This document shows, one piece after another, positions 24,825 through 34,260 of a DNA stretch of 64,000 nucleotides (position 1 is its first letter; the number at the start of each line of letters is the position of its first letter). The translations under genes and the position numbers were made by a program. The notes under the pieces were generated by a model that did no database searches, was not told the DNA's origin, and saw only the letters and a program-made list of their open reading frames with translations. The stretch comes from CBDAPU01 sp965198875 (lineage in GTDB: Bacteria > Pseudomonadota > Gammaproteobacteria > Eutrophobiales > Eutrophobiaceae). The DNA lies in contig CBDAPU010000001.1 in NCBI GenBank assembly GCA_965198875.1, positions 372,001 through 436,000 on the forward strand. Direction: 5' to 3'.

Positions 24825-26165
24825 CTATGCCTGAACGATAGCCTGCCCCCATAGATCATAGTCACTCGCACCATCAATCCTGACGTCTACATATTGCCCT
24901 CGTTGCAGTGTCTTATCGCTCTTCACATAAACAACACCATCGATTTCAGGGGCGTCAGCATGACTTCTCGCCACAACGTCATCATCGTTAATCTCATCCA
25001 CCATCACCTGAAGTGTTTCGCCCACTTTGGTTTGCAGCTTATTTGCACTGATCACCTGTTGTGTTTGCATAAATCGATCCCAGCGCACCTGTTTGACTTC
25101 CTCGCAAACCACCCCGGGAAGGCTGTTGGCACGGGCCCCGTCCACAGGCGAGTATTGAAAACAACCCACCCGGTCTAATTGCGCCTGCTCCAAAAATGCC
25201 AGCAACAATGCGAAATCCTCTTCCGTCTCACCTGGAAAACCCACGATAAACGTAGAGCGAATGGTGATCCCCGGACACACCTGCCGCCATTTGTTTATTC
25301 GGGTCAACATATCCTCGGCGGCAGCCGGTCTTCCCATGGATCTGAGCACCTTCTCGCTTCCATGCTGCAAGGGTATATCCAGATAGGGCAGGACTTTCCC
25401 CGCAGCCATTAAAGGCACAATCTCATCCACATGGGGATAAGGATAAACATAATGCAACCTTACCCAGATCCCCAAAGACCCCAAGGCCTCGCACAGGTCG
25501 TACAAGCGGGATTTAATTTCTCCGCCTCGCCAGCAACCGGTCTCATACTTGAGATCGGCCCCATAAGCGCTGGTGTCCTGGGAGATAATCAGCAATTCTT
25601 TCACGCCCGCCCTCGCCAGCCCCTCGGCCTCCTGCATAACCTCATCAATGCGCCTGCTGACTAACCTCCCGCGCATGGAGGGGATAATGCAAAAACGGCA
25701 TCTATGGTTACAACCCTCGGAGATTTTCAGATAGGCATAATGCCGCGGTGTTAATTTGATCCCCTGATCCGGCGCCAGATCCATGAGGGGATCAGGGCGC
25801 ACAGGGAGCGGCATATATCGACGTACCGCATTGACAACCTGTTCATACTGTTGTGGCCCGCTGACGTCGAGCACACCCGGATGAGCCCCTCTTATTAGCC
25901 CCTCGTGCACGCCCAGACAACCGGTGACGATGACCTGGCCATTTTCTTTTATTGCATCACCAATGGCGTTCAGGGACTCCGCTTTGGCGCTGTCGATAAA
26001 ACCACAGGTGTTCACCACGACCAGATCCGCCTCATCATAACCGGATACAAAATCATAACCATCCAGGCGTAATTGCGTCAGGATCCGCTCCGCATCCACC
26101 AGGGCCTTAGGGCACCCCAGGCTGATAAAGCCGATTTTGTTTTTTAGGTGATCTTTTTTTATCAT
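24825..26165 (-). CDS. rimO: Ribosomal protein S12 methylthiotransferase RimO
   Basis: A 446-residue radical-SAM enzyme that adds a methylthio group to the conserved aspartate of S12. The N-terminal UPF0004 domain has Cys18 (SLGCPKALVD), Cys54 and Cys83; the radical SAM cluster motif is CNHRCRFC (Cys152, 156, 159); the C-terminal TRAM domain begins near residue 375. SLGCPKALVDAERILTQL distinguishes RimO from MiaB. The start MIKKDHLKNK at 26165 is preferred to the longer 26231 frame. Confidence 0.95.
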   Translation of the reverse strand: MIKKDHLKNKIGFISLGCPKALVDAERILTQLRLDGYDFVSGYDEADLVVVNTCGFIDSAKAESLNAIGDAIKENGQVIVTGCLGVHEGLIRGAHPGVLDVSGPQQYEQVVNAVRRYMPLPVRPDPLMDLAPDQGIKLTPRHYAYLKISEGCNHRCRFCIIPSMRGRLVSRRIDEVMQEAEGLARAGVKELLIISQDTSAYGADLKYETGCWRGGEIKSRLYDLCEALGSLGIWVRLHYVYPYPHVDEIVPLMAAGKVLPYLDIPLQHGSEKVLRSMGRPAAAEDMLTRINKWRQVCPGITIRSTFIVGFPGETEEDFALLLAFLEQAQLDRVGCFQYSPVDGARANSLPGVVCEEVKQVRWDRFMQTQQVISANKLQTKVGETLQVMVDEINDDDVVARSHADAPEIDGVVYVKSDKTLQRGQYVDVRIDGASDYDLWGQAIVQA

Positions 26166-26276
26166 CGCTTTATGGCTATCAAGCCACGGGGCTGCCGGGA
26201 TGTTATCTTTTCCTTGAGTACGCAGGGGCATTTGAGGATAATGATTCTTATTTCCGTGTAAAATGGAGAGAGTCCC

Positions 26277-26588
26277 ATGGATATTAAAGAAAATGTAAAA
26301 AATCGTGACGTCTGGATCCGCGGGTTGTTTATCCTCATCTTTGGCGTGATCCTGTATTTCCTCATTGGCATCGTCTGGTTATCGGTGGTATTTCAGTTTT
26401 TTACCAGGCTCATCACCGGCAATCTAAATGAGCGCTTGTCTGATTTCAGTGCCGGTTTAACCCACTATGCGTTTCAGATCTTAAATTACATCACGTTTCA
26501 ATCTGAGGAGCGGCCCTTTCCATTTAGCCCGTGGCCGATGGCTGATCAACCGGCCTTAACGGATAAACATACATCGGATAATCAATAG
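26277..26588 (+). CDS. DUF4389 membrane protein
   Basis: A 103-residue protein with two adjacent hydrophobic segments (about residues 15-45, GLFILIFGVILYFLIG and VWLSVVFQFFTRLITG). The end, LTHYAFQILNYITFQSEERP followed by FPFSPWP, is the signature of DUF4389. Function is unknown; these proteins are common in gammaproteobacteria near lipid or envelope genes. A ribosome site (GGAGAG) precedes ATG 26277. It converges with metA, leaving only 15 nt between stops. Confidence 0.88.
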   Translation: MDIKENVKNRDVWIRGLFILIFGVILYFLIGIVWLSVVFQFFTRLITGNLNERLSDFSAGLTHYAFQILNYITFQSEERPFPFSPWPMADQPALTDKHTSDNQ

Positions 26589-26603
26589 TCGCCTGCCATA
26601 TCA

Positions 26604-27671
26604 TCAGTGCGACAGGTTCAGCGGGTTCTTCAGATCGACGCCATCCCTGAAGGGGATTAAACGATCAAGATGGGTCAGTCGATACACATTGCCTATCCAG
26701 TTATCGATCACCGCCTCACCGCTGTCATGCCAGGTGTTATCCAGTGCATGGCTGATCAACGCCTCTGGAAAGGCCGGGGGTGATGTGTTGTTGTCTTTAG
26801 CCACCTGCACACGTTCACGATATTCATCCAGGATGGCTTTGCTTTGCAGGCTAAAATAATTCTCCGGAAAGGCCGGGTAGCGATCAGTCTCATCATAGAT
26901 ATACCGACCCACTTCCCGTTTGTACTCCTTCAACAGGCTGTTCACGTCATACTCCGGGTGCCCCTGAAAAAAAACGATACGAAAGCCATCTTCACTGACG
27001 GCCAAATGCACGCCCGCCGCCTCGCTCTCAACCAGGATTTTCAAATTCGCCTCTTCAAACTGCCGGCGGTTGATCTGATAAAATCGGGAATGGGGCACAT
27101 CAAACCGGGTGTTCATTCGCATCACCAGGGGATGGGTTTTATCTACAATACTGTGCGAGTAGACCCCCCAACGCTTATCGGGAAGTGGCCGTCTTCTCTG
27201 CTTATATCGAAACTCCATCACCGCATGGGTGGCAAGGCAGGAGCATAACGTTGACGTGACGTTCTCATAGGCCCAGTCGATCACCTCAATCAGCGGTCGC
27301 CAAAACGGTAACGCCGATAGCTGGGGGCCGGGTAGGGCCCCTGATATGATCAACGCATCGAGACCTTCCTCCTTAATCTCATCAAACGTCTTGTAGTACC
27401 GATCAACGTGCGCCCGCCCCTCTTCGCTGCGTACCAGCTCTTTTAAGGTAAAGGGGTGTGGGTAGAACTGTGCGATCTGATTACTCTCACCCACCAGTCG
27501 GAAGAACTGCCTCTCCGTTGCCTCCAGCGCCTTATCCGGCATCATGTTCAGCAGGCCGATATGCAATTCACGAATATCCTGCTTTATGGCGACGTCACGC
27601 TCAAGTACGTGACCGCCTTCATGCTTGAGCCTTTTGAAACTGGGGAGATGGGTGTTCGCAACTAACGGCAT
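26604..27671 (-). CDS. metA: Homoserine O-acyltransferase (MetA/MetXS-type)
   Basis: A 355-residue enzyme of the MetA family, which acylates homoserine with succinyl- or acetyl-CoA in methionine synthesis. LHIGLLNMMPDKALEATERQ is the family signature. The nucleophile aligns with Cys145 in STLCSCLATHA, and the glutamine-amidotransferase-like pair His238 and Glu240 is in FQGHPEYD. The E. coli block LIITGAPVE is replaced by LIISGALPGPQ, so this is a divergent subgroup and the acyl donor cannot be assigned. The protein is about 45 residues longer than E. coli MetA. It follows a P-loop protein by 12 nt and is probably cotranscribed with it. Confidence 0.85.
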   Translation of the reverse strand: MPLVANTHLPSFKRLKHEGGHVLERDVAIKQDIRELHIGLLNMMPDKALEATERQFFRLVGESNQIAQFYPHPFTLKELVRSEEGRAHVDRYYKTFDEIKEEGLDALIISGALPGPQLSALPFWRPLIEVIDWAYENVTSTLCSCLATHAVMEFRYKQRRRPLPDKRWGVYSHSIVDKTHPLVMRMNTRFDVPHSRFYQINRRQFEEANLKILVESEAAGVHLAVSEDGFRIVFFQGHPEYDVNSLLKEYKREVGRYIYDETDRYPAFPENYFSLQSKAILDEYRERVQVAKDNNTSPPAFPEALISHALDNTWHDSGEAVIDNWIGNVYRLTHLDRLIPFRDGVDLKNPLNLSH

Positions 27672-27683
27672 GGGCTTTAATCC

Positions 27684-28523
27684 TCAACCTCTATCCAGTA
27701 CTTGGACGATAAGATCAATAAAATCACTTTCCGTTTGCACCGCCGGGATTTCATCCGTTGCAACAACATAACCATACCGATCTGCGATGTACTCATAACG
27801 TGGCATACGCACCTCAAATAATCGGGGAAATACCCACCTGACAAAATCATCCGGGTCGATCAAGGCGACATAGTCAAGCGTCTTCTCGTGCATGTAAGTG
27901 TGTAATTGCTCATCTAAAAAGGCTTCCTCATAGTACAGTGGTTTGGGATCGGCTTCCGCCCGTGATATCAACGCCTGCTCATCGCCCATCGTCGCCTTTA
28001 TATACAGGATCACGCTATGCTCGGCCAACAGGGAGATCACGTTATCATCCATTTCACATAAACTGCCTCCGGCGTCATTCACAAAATGAGAATAACCGTA
28101 TACTTCATGGGCCTTGCGAATAAACTCGGGTACATCATTCATGGCGCTCGCCTCCGCCTGGCGGTGTAACGCCTGGCGTCGTTTGAATTCCTTCAGACCA
28201 AGCCCGCCTGATTCCGGATCTCCAATCTTGCCTAAAAAACTCGACAGGGGTTTCAGATTATCAATATCCAGGTTGTTGACGATATGCACCGAGTCCGAGC
28301 GCAGTAACGCCTGCAAAAAAGGCAGTTGCATAAGCTGTTGTTTTATATTATCCAGAATGGCCTCGTCCAGATAACGGGTGCCGATCCGATAATCACCAGA
28401 GAAATGAAACCAGTGATGTCGGCGTAATACCCTGGCCAGGGTGGTTTTACCCACACCGGACATGCCTAACAGGGTGATGGATTTCTGCTGCCAGCGCCTG
28501 AACTGCGCTCCGGTCATTCTCAT
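27684..28523 (-). CDS. P-loop NTPase paired with metA
   Basis: A 279-residue protein with Walker A GMSGVGKTT (about residues 19-27) followed by LARVLRRHHWFHFSGDYRIG, a kinase-like opening. SLCEMDDNVISLL and HSVILYIKATMGDEQALI may include the Walker B strand. The rest is not recognised beyond a general ATPase label. The gene directly precedes metA in the same direction, and this pairing is familiar from other gammaproteobacterial genomes as an uncharacterised ATPase, so a role in methionine or sulfur metabolism is inferred. No transmembrane segment. Confidence 0.75.
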   Translation of the reverse strand: MRMTGAQFRRWQQKSITLLGMSGVGKTTLARVLRRHHWFHFSGDYRIGTRYLDEAILDNIKQQLMQLPFLQALLRSDSVHIVNNLDIDNLKPLSSFLGKIGDPESGGLGLKEFKRRQALHRQAEASAMNDVPEFIRKAHEVYGYSHFVNDAGGSLCEMDDNVISLLAEHSVILYIKATMGDEQALISRAEADPKPLYYEEAFLDEQLHTYMHEKTLDYVALIDPDDFVRWVFPRLFEVRMPRYEYIADRYGYVVATDEIPAVQTESDFIDLIVQVLDRG

Positions 28524-28656
28524 AGGGGTGGAAATAGATTAAAAAATGGGCGCGCCCTGGCGAAACAGATGATACGAAACCGCTTTCAAACCAATCAAAG
28601 ACACCCCAGGCTCCCTGAGCACGGCCATGATGTTGAGAGGATAACGGCGTTGATAA

Positions 28657-30858
28657 CTAAACCGGGTGATTTAAGCGCTGGCCATTCACAGGCAAACGGC
28701 GAATGCGTTGTCCATTGGCGGCGAACAGGGCATTGGCGAGCGCCGCTGCTATCGGTGGCGTACCCACTTCCCCCATACCGCCGATTGTGGCGCCGCTTTC
28801 GATGAAATACACCTCGATTTCCGGTGCGCTGGCCAAACGCACCATCTCATAATTGGGAAAATTACTCTGCACCACCCTGCCTTTGTCAATATCGATCCGG
28901 CCATACAGCGCCGCCGTCAGGCCATAAATGATCCCGCTGTGTATTTGCGCTTTTGCCGTGGCGGGATTGATGACTTCGCCCGGATCCGCCGCCGCCACGA
29001 CTTTATCTACACGCACGCCGTTATTGACCAACGAGATCTGCGCCGCTTCAACAACGATGGTGCCGAAACTCTCAACCATCGCAATACCCATGCCCGAACC
29101 ATCGGCTAATGATCCGCCCCAATCGATCTTCTCCGCAACGAATTGCAACAACGCCCGATGACGCGGGTGGTTGGCTAATAATGCAAGCCGATAGGCAAGC
29201 GGGTCAATGTTTGCATGATGCGCCAGCTCATCAATGAATGACTCGATAAAAAACCCCTGATAAGAATGCTCTACACTTCGCCAGTAGCTCACCGGCACCG
29301 GCGTTTCATGGGGTACTCTGCCGATCTGCTGATGTGCTATATCATAAGGAATAAAAGCGGCGGCGGTATGACCATTAACGCCAATGTCGGTATAAAAATT
29401 GCGCCAGGCCAGCGGCATGCCATTCCCATCCAGCGCCGCCTTGAAGCGGCTGAGCTCAGCCGGGCGGTAATAATCATGTTGCATGTCTTCCTCACGGGAC
29501 CAGATCACCTTGACGGGGTAGGACACCTGCATGGCGGCATGGACGGCGTCTTCAATGAAGTTCCCGGTGTAGGAAATTCGCCTGCCGAACCCACCCCCCA
29601 GTTGTAGGGGATGCAGCGTGACGTTCTTCATATCGAGGCCGGAGACCTCCGATGCTAATGCCCTTGTGCCCAGGGGATCCTGGGTCCCCGTCCAGACTTC
29701 CAGTTTGCCGTCATGGTAGTGGGCGGTGCAATTCATCGGCTCCATCGTTGCGTGCGCCAGAAACGGAACACGATATTCCGCTTCAATGATGGCGGCGGAG
29801 TCGGCGAAGGCTTTTTCCACATCGCCCTGCTCATGGTCAACCTCCCTGTCACCATCACGCATAATGCGTTCAAAATCCCCAAACAGCTCCTCGGAATTGA
29901 AATGACCATTTTCACCGTCGCTAAACTCAACCGCCAGGTGAGTCACCCCCTGTTGTGCGCGCCAATAGTTATCGGCGGTGACGACAACCGCCCCCGGGAT
30001 CTGCAACACGTCTTCTATGCCGGCCAGGCCTTCTATGGCGCTGCTGTCATAGGATGTAACCTCGCCACCAAAAACAGGCACATGACGTACAGCCGCCACT
30101 TTTAAGCCATCCAGCTTCAGGTCAATGCCGAATTGTAGAGTACCATCTACTTTTTCAGGAATATCAACACGGGGGATGGATTGACCGCATATCGTATAGT
30201 CCTGTTTGTTTTTTAATTGCGGGCTGAGAGATGGCGTAAGCCTCGCTGCGGCCCCGGCCAATTCAGCAAAACTGGCATATTGTCCACTGGCGTCATGGCG
30301 CACATGGCTGAGTTTGGCATAACACTCAGCGCCTGTGATGTCCCATTTCTCGGCGGCGGCGCTGATCAGCATCTCTTTGGCGGCAGCGCCAGCAACACGC
30401 ATTCCCCATTGACCGGTAAAACGCACACTGGCGCTACCGCCGGTGATCTGCAAGTTCATGACGTCCGAGACCTTATAGAAGGAGTAGTCCACAAATCGTT
30501 TTAACGACTCGGGCACGGGGAACTCGCCTGTGGTAAAACCACGGGCTATCTTATCGGTCACATAAATGTCCTCAGCCGGAGCCTGCTCAACATTGACCAG
30601 CGACCAGTCCGCCTCCATCTCTTCCGCCAGCATCATGGGCAATGCGGTTAAAACGCCCTGTCCCATTTCCGCCTGCGGAACCAGCACGGTTATCGTGTTA
30701 TCGGCATTCACACTGACCCAGGAAGTCAGCCAGCTTTGCTCCGCTGTGGGGGCAGCCTTTAAGGCAAGGCGGTTGGGCGTGAGAAAATACCCCAGCGCCA
30801 GACCGCCCCCCAGCAGCCCGCCGCTCACTAAAAATGCGCGTCTTGTTAGCCTAGACAT
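28657..30858 (-). CDS. Molybdopterin-binding subunit, IorB-like hydroxylase
   Basis: A 733-residue large subunit of the xanthine oxidase family, closest in layout to isoquinoline 1-oxidoreductase beta and membrane-bound aldehyde dehydrogenases. The N-terminus SRLTRRAFLVSGGLLGGG is a Tat signal, so the enzyme is exported folded with its cofactor. LGGGFGRRISYTGNFIEDA and AMVESFGTIVV with a C-terminal GGMGEVGTPPIAAAL (the region of the catalytic glutamate in this family) are molybdenum cofactor motifs. The start overlaps the small [2Fe-2S] subunit by 8 nt. The substrate is unknown; no cytochrome subunit follows. Confidence 0.88.
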   Translation of the reverse strand: MSRLTRRAFLVSGGLLGGGLALGYFLTPNRLALKAAPTAEQSWLTSWVSVNADNTITVLVPQAEMGQGVLTALPMMLAEEMEADWSLVNVEQAPAEDIYVTDKIARGFTTGEFPVPESLKRFVDYSFYKVSDVMNLQITGGSASVRFTGQWGMRVAGAAAKEMLISAAAEKWDITGAECYAKLSHVRHDASGQYASFAELAGAAARLTPSLSPQLKNKQDYTICGQSIPRVDIPEKVDGTLQFGIDLKLDGLKVAAVRHVPVFGGEVTSYDSSAIEGLAGIEDVLQIPGAVVVTADNYWRAQQGVTHLAVEFSDGENGHFNSEELFGDFERIMRDGDREVDHEQGDVEKAFADSAAIIEAEYRVPFLAHATMEPMNCTAHYHDGKLEVWTGTQDPLGTRALASEVSGLDMKNVTLHPLQLGGGFGRRISYTGNFIEDAVHAAMQVSYPVKVIWSREEDMQHDYYRPAELSRFKAALDGNGMPLAWRNFYTDIGVNGHTAAAFIPYDIAHQQIGRVPHETPVPVSYWRSVEHSYQGFFIESFIDELAHHANIDPLAYRLALLANHPRHRALLQFVAEKIDWGGSLADGSGMGIAMVESFGTIVVEAAQISLVNNGVRVDKVVAAADPGEVINPATAKAQIHSGIIYGLTAALYGRIDIDKGRVVQSNFPNYEMVRLASAPEIEVYFIESGATIGGMGEVGTPPIAAALANALFAANGQRIRRLPVNGQRLNHPV

Positions 30859-31318
30859 GCTCTGCTTCGATGGGTTTTTTCAGGGAATGGATGGCCTCTT
30901 TGATATTTTGATAGGCGCCACACCGGCAGATATTATCGACAGCCGCGTTCACCTCTTCATCGCTGGGATTGGGGTTTTTCGAGAGCAGTGCGGATACGGC
31001 GAGGATCATCCCCGACTGGCAATATCCGCATTGGGGCACCTGATGTGCTATCCATGCCTGTTGTACCGGGTGCAGACCATGTTGAGAGAGGCCCTCTATG
31101 GTGGTAATTTGTGCCCCCGCAACGCTCGATATCGGCAATACACAGCTACGCATGGCATGACCATTCACATGCACGGTGCAGGCCCCGCAGGCGGCAATAC
31201 CACAACCGAATTTTGTGCCGGTCAATCCCAGCTCATCCCGTAGTACCCACAACAAGGGCATATTAGGCTCTACATCAACGCTTTTCTCTTCGCCATTGAT
31301 CATTAAGGAAAATGCCAT
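30851..31318 (-). CDS. [2Fe-2S] subunit of molybdenum hydroxylase, IorA-like
   Basis: A 155-residue electron-transfer subunit with two [2Fe-2S] clusters. The plant-ferredoxin type cluster is in KFGCGIAACGACTVHVNG and a later cysteine (RSCVLP); the second cluster is in QCGYCQSGMI and ICRCGAYQNI. It is the first gene of the pair and lacks its own signal peptide, so it would travel with the Tat-bearing partner. The upstream 221 nt to pnp presumably carry the promoter. Confidence 0.92.
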   Translation of the reverse strand: MAFSLMINGEEKSVDVEPNMPLLWVLRDELGLTGTKFGCGIAACGACTVHVNGHAMRSCVLPISSVAGAQITTIEGLSQHGLHPVQQAWIAHQVPQCGYCQSGMILAVSALLSKNPNPSDEEVNAAVDNICRCGAYQNIKEAIHSLKKPIEAEHV

Positions 31319-31539
31319 AGAGTTCTTTATCCAGCCAGTGTATGTATCAACAATAATAAAATAGTATGCGGGGGAAATGCAATCTGGCTGTTGTGAGTAG
31401 ATGGCTGATTGGAACCTAAGGAGATGGCGCTCGTGGAATGCTGGTTGACTTTGTGCAATGAGAGATAACGCTCTTCACGCACTGCTGATTTTCCCCTTAT
31501 CAAAGGGGGGCTGTCCGTCACCCCTGTACTGGCGATTGC

Positions 31540-33624
31540 CTATTCATTCACCGCCTTCATGCTCAGGCGCACCCTGCCCTGTCTGTCAATCTCCAAGACC
31601 TTGACTTTCACAAAATCGCCTTCCGCCAGTTTATCGCTGACATTCTCTACCCGTTCTTCCGAGATCTGCGAGATATGCACCAGGCCATCTTTGCCGGGCA
31701 GGATATTGACGAAGGCGCCGAAGTCCATGAGCTTGGCGACCTTGCCGTGGTAGATTTTACCCACCTCGATCTCGGCCGTGATATCTTCAATACGCTTGCG
31801 CGCAGCATCACTGGCGGTTTTATCGCTGGAATAGATTTTGATCGTGCCACTGTCGTCAATGTCTATGGTGGCGCCGGTCTCTTCGGTGATCCCGCGTATG
31901 GTTGTGCCGCCTTTGCCGATGACGTCGCGGATTTTATCGGGATGAATTTTGATGGTCGTAATGCGCGGCGCATGTTCAGACATCTCCTGCCGGGGGGAGG
32001 AGATGATGGCGTTCATCTTCTCAAGGATATGCAATCGACCTTCCCTGGCCTGCTCAAGAGCAGTTTGCATAATTTCTCTGGTAATGCCGTCAATTTTAAT
32101 ATCCATCTGTAATGCGCTGATCCCGCTATCCGTGCCGGCCACCTTAAAATCCATATCGCCCAGATGATCCTCATCACCCATAATATCCGAGAGCACAACA
32201 AACTTATCCTCTTCTTTAATCAACCCCATAGCAATACCGGCCACGGGCGCCTTGACAGTGACGCCGGCGTCCATCAGTGACAGGCTGGCGCCACAGACGG
32301 AGGCCATTGAGCTTGAGCCATTTGACTCGGTGATCTCTGAGACCACCCGTAGCACATAGGGGAATGTATCCAGCTCCGGCATGACGGCCATCACGCCCCG
32401 TTTAGCCAATCTGCCATGACCAATCTCGCGGCGTTTGGGTGAGCCGACGCGTCCTGTCTCGCCCACACAAAAAGGCGGGAAATTATAATGAAACATAAAC
32501 GGGTCTTTACGCTCGCCCTCTATGGCGTCGATAATTTGTGCATCCCGATCCGTGCCCAGCGTGGTGACCACCAAAGCCTGTGTCTCGCCGCGAGTGAAAA
32601 GCGCAGAGCCATGTGCCCTGGGCAACAGGCCCACTTCTACCTGTATGTCTCTGACTGTTTTTGGGTCGCGACCATCTATCCTCGGCTCACCGGCAAGGAT
32701 GGCGCTTCTTACCAGGCTACTCTCCAAAGCCTCGATTTTACCGGCGATGACGCCCTCTCCCCATCTCGCTTCATGATCGCTCACGATGGCATGGATAATC
32801 TCCGCTCTTATTTCCGCCAGACGCTCGCGCCTTGCGAGCTTGTCCTGAATGGCGTAGGCTTCCCTGAGCAGCGCCGCACACCGGCTCTCAACCTCGCTCT
32901 CCAGATCTTCATCCTGCTCAGGCACTTGCCAGTCCCAGGGTTTTATCCCTGTGTCGGCGGCCAAGCCTTCGATATTCTCTATCACGGTTTGCATCTGCTC
33001 ATGACCATACATCACCGCACCCAGCATGATGGCCTCAGACAGGACTCTCGCCTCTGACTCCACCATCAACACGGAGGATTTTGTCCCCGCTACCACCAGG
33101 TCCAGTTGTGATGTCGTCAGATCCCTAAAACCCGGATTGAGCAAATAACGACCGTCTCTGTAGCCTACTCTTGCCGCACCAATGGGGCCGTTAAAGGGAA
33201 CGCCGGAGACGGCGAGCGCCGCCGAGGCGCCGATCAGGGCCGCTATATCCGGATCAATCTGTGGGTCTAACGATAATACGGTTGCGATGATCTGCACTTC
33301 ATTCCTGAACTCTTTAGGGAACAGCGGGCGAATCGGGCGATCTATCAGCCTTGCGGTTAAGGTTTCTTTCTCTGAAGGCCTCCCCTCCCGTTTGAAAAAA
33401 CCGCCGGGGATCTTGCCGGCTGCGTAGGTTTTCTCCTGGTAGTCAACAGTCAGCGGAAAAAAATCCTGCTCTCGCCTCACCTCCTTGCTGATCACACAAC
33501 TGACCAGGACGACCGTATCCCTCATGCTTACCATGACGGCGCCGCTGGCCTGTCTTGCGACCTTGCCCGTCTCTAAAACTACCGGAATATCACCGTACTG
33601 AAATGCTCTTCTGACTGCGTTCAT
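31540..33624 (-). CDS. pnp: Polynucleotide phosphorylase
   Basis: A 694-residue 3'-5' phosphorolytic exoribonuclease. Two RNase PH domains are seen (EKTYAAGKIPGGFFKREGRP in the first, ALFTRGETQALVVTTLGT in the second), followed by a KH domain (IRDVIGKGGTTIRGITEETG) and an S1 domain (GKVAKLMDFGAFVNILPG). ATG 33624 is preferred to the GTG at 33633 because AGGTGA lies 5-7 nt before it. It follows rpsO by 263 nt; in many bacteria pnp autoregulates through a hairpin in this leader. Confidence 0.96.
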   Translation of the reverse strand: MNAVRRAFQYGDIPVVLETGKVARQASGAVMVSMRDTVVLVSCVISKEVRREQDFFPLTVDYQEKTYAAGKIPGGFFKREGRPSEKETLTARLIDRPIRPLFPKEFRNEVQIIATVLSLDPQIDPDIAALIGASAALAVSGVPFNGPIGAARVGYRDGRYLLNPGFRDLTTSQLDLVVAGTKSSVLMVESEARVLSEAIMLGAVMYGHEQMQTVIENIEGLAADTGIKPWDWQVPEQDEDLESEVESRCAALLREAYAIQDKLARRERLAEIRAEIIHAIVSDHEARWGEGVIAGKIEALESSLVRSAILAGEPRIDGRDPKTVRDIQVEVGLLPRAHGSALFTRGETQALVVTTLGTDRDAQIIDAIEGERKDPFMFHYNFPPFCVGETGRVGSPKRREIGHGRLAKRGVMAVMPELDTFPYVLRVVSEITESNGSSSMASVCGASLSLMDAGVTVKAPVAGIAMGLIKEEDKFVVLSDIMGDEDHLGDMDFKVAGTDSGISALQMDIKIDGITREIMQTALEQAREGRLHILEKMNAIISSPRQEMSEHAPRITTIKIHPDKIRDVIGKGGTTIRGITEETGATIDIDDSGTIKIYSSDKTASDAARKRIEDITAEIEVGKIYHGKVAKLMDFGAFVNILPGKDGLVHISQISEERVENVSDKLAEGDFVKVKVLEIDRQGRVRLSMKAVNE

Positions 33625-33887
33625 TATGCTCACCTGATTGTTGGTTAACGATAAAATGGCTAAAACAGCTTATATTGATCTATGCACCTTTTAGCGATGA
33701 ATGGCGATAAGGTTGTTATTGTTTAATAAAAATGCAGGGATGTTATTGGCCTTAATTCAATCTCAAAATGAGGGGCTTTTGCTCGGGCAGGGTCTCTTGG
33801 GGCGCGGGGTTTGTATAAAAATACAGGGGCGTTTAAGAGAGGCGAGAACGCCGCATGGATGAGAGAGGATCATGTTGGGGTGGGTCG

Positions 33888-34157
33888 CTATTTTCTCAGA
33901 CCCAACCGACCGATGAGTGATCTGTACCGATTCGCATCTTTATTTTTCAGGTAATCCAATAATTTTCTACGCCGGTTGACCATTCTTAGCAACCCCTGGC
34001 GCGAATGATGATCCTTCTTGTGAGATTGAAAATGCTCGGAGAGATCGGTAATACGTGCGCTCAACAGGGCGACTTGTACTTCCGGCGAGCCCGTATCGCC
34101 GGATGATTGTCGATATTCACTGACGATATCAGCTTTCTTTCGCTGACTTAATGACAT
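33888..34157 (-). CDS. rpsO: Ribosomal protein uS15
   Basis: An 89-residue 16S rRNA-binding protein of the central domain. LSEHFQSHKKDHHSRQGLL and MVNRRRKLLDYLKNKDANRY are diagnostic. It lies between truB (103 nt upstream) and pnp, the standard order. The start MSLSQRKKADI at 34157 is unambiguous. Confidence 0.97.
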   Translation of the reverse strand: MSLSQRKKADIVSEYRQSSGDTGSPEVQVALLSARITDLSEHFQSHKKDHHSRQGLLRMVNRRRKLLDYLKNKDANRYRSLIGRLGLRK

Positions 34158-34260
34158 GCAATACGCTCCTGCGCGCCCTTAAAAAACGCGCATTGTACCC
34201 ACGCATATTCTGACTCACAAGGAAAAACATTAAAAATATCATGCTTATTTTGAAGCATCT

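Noticed and set aside
28548..28557. GGGCGCGCCC palindrome followed by T-rich sequence on the minus strand
   Set aside because: A perfect 10-bp palindrome has no loop, leaving only three pairs after opening one, so it is not a credible terminator.
28524..28656. SAM-responsive riboswitch upstream of the metA operon
   Set aside because: The 133-nt leader shows no SAM riboswitch consensus that I recognise.
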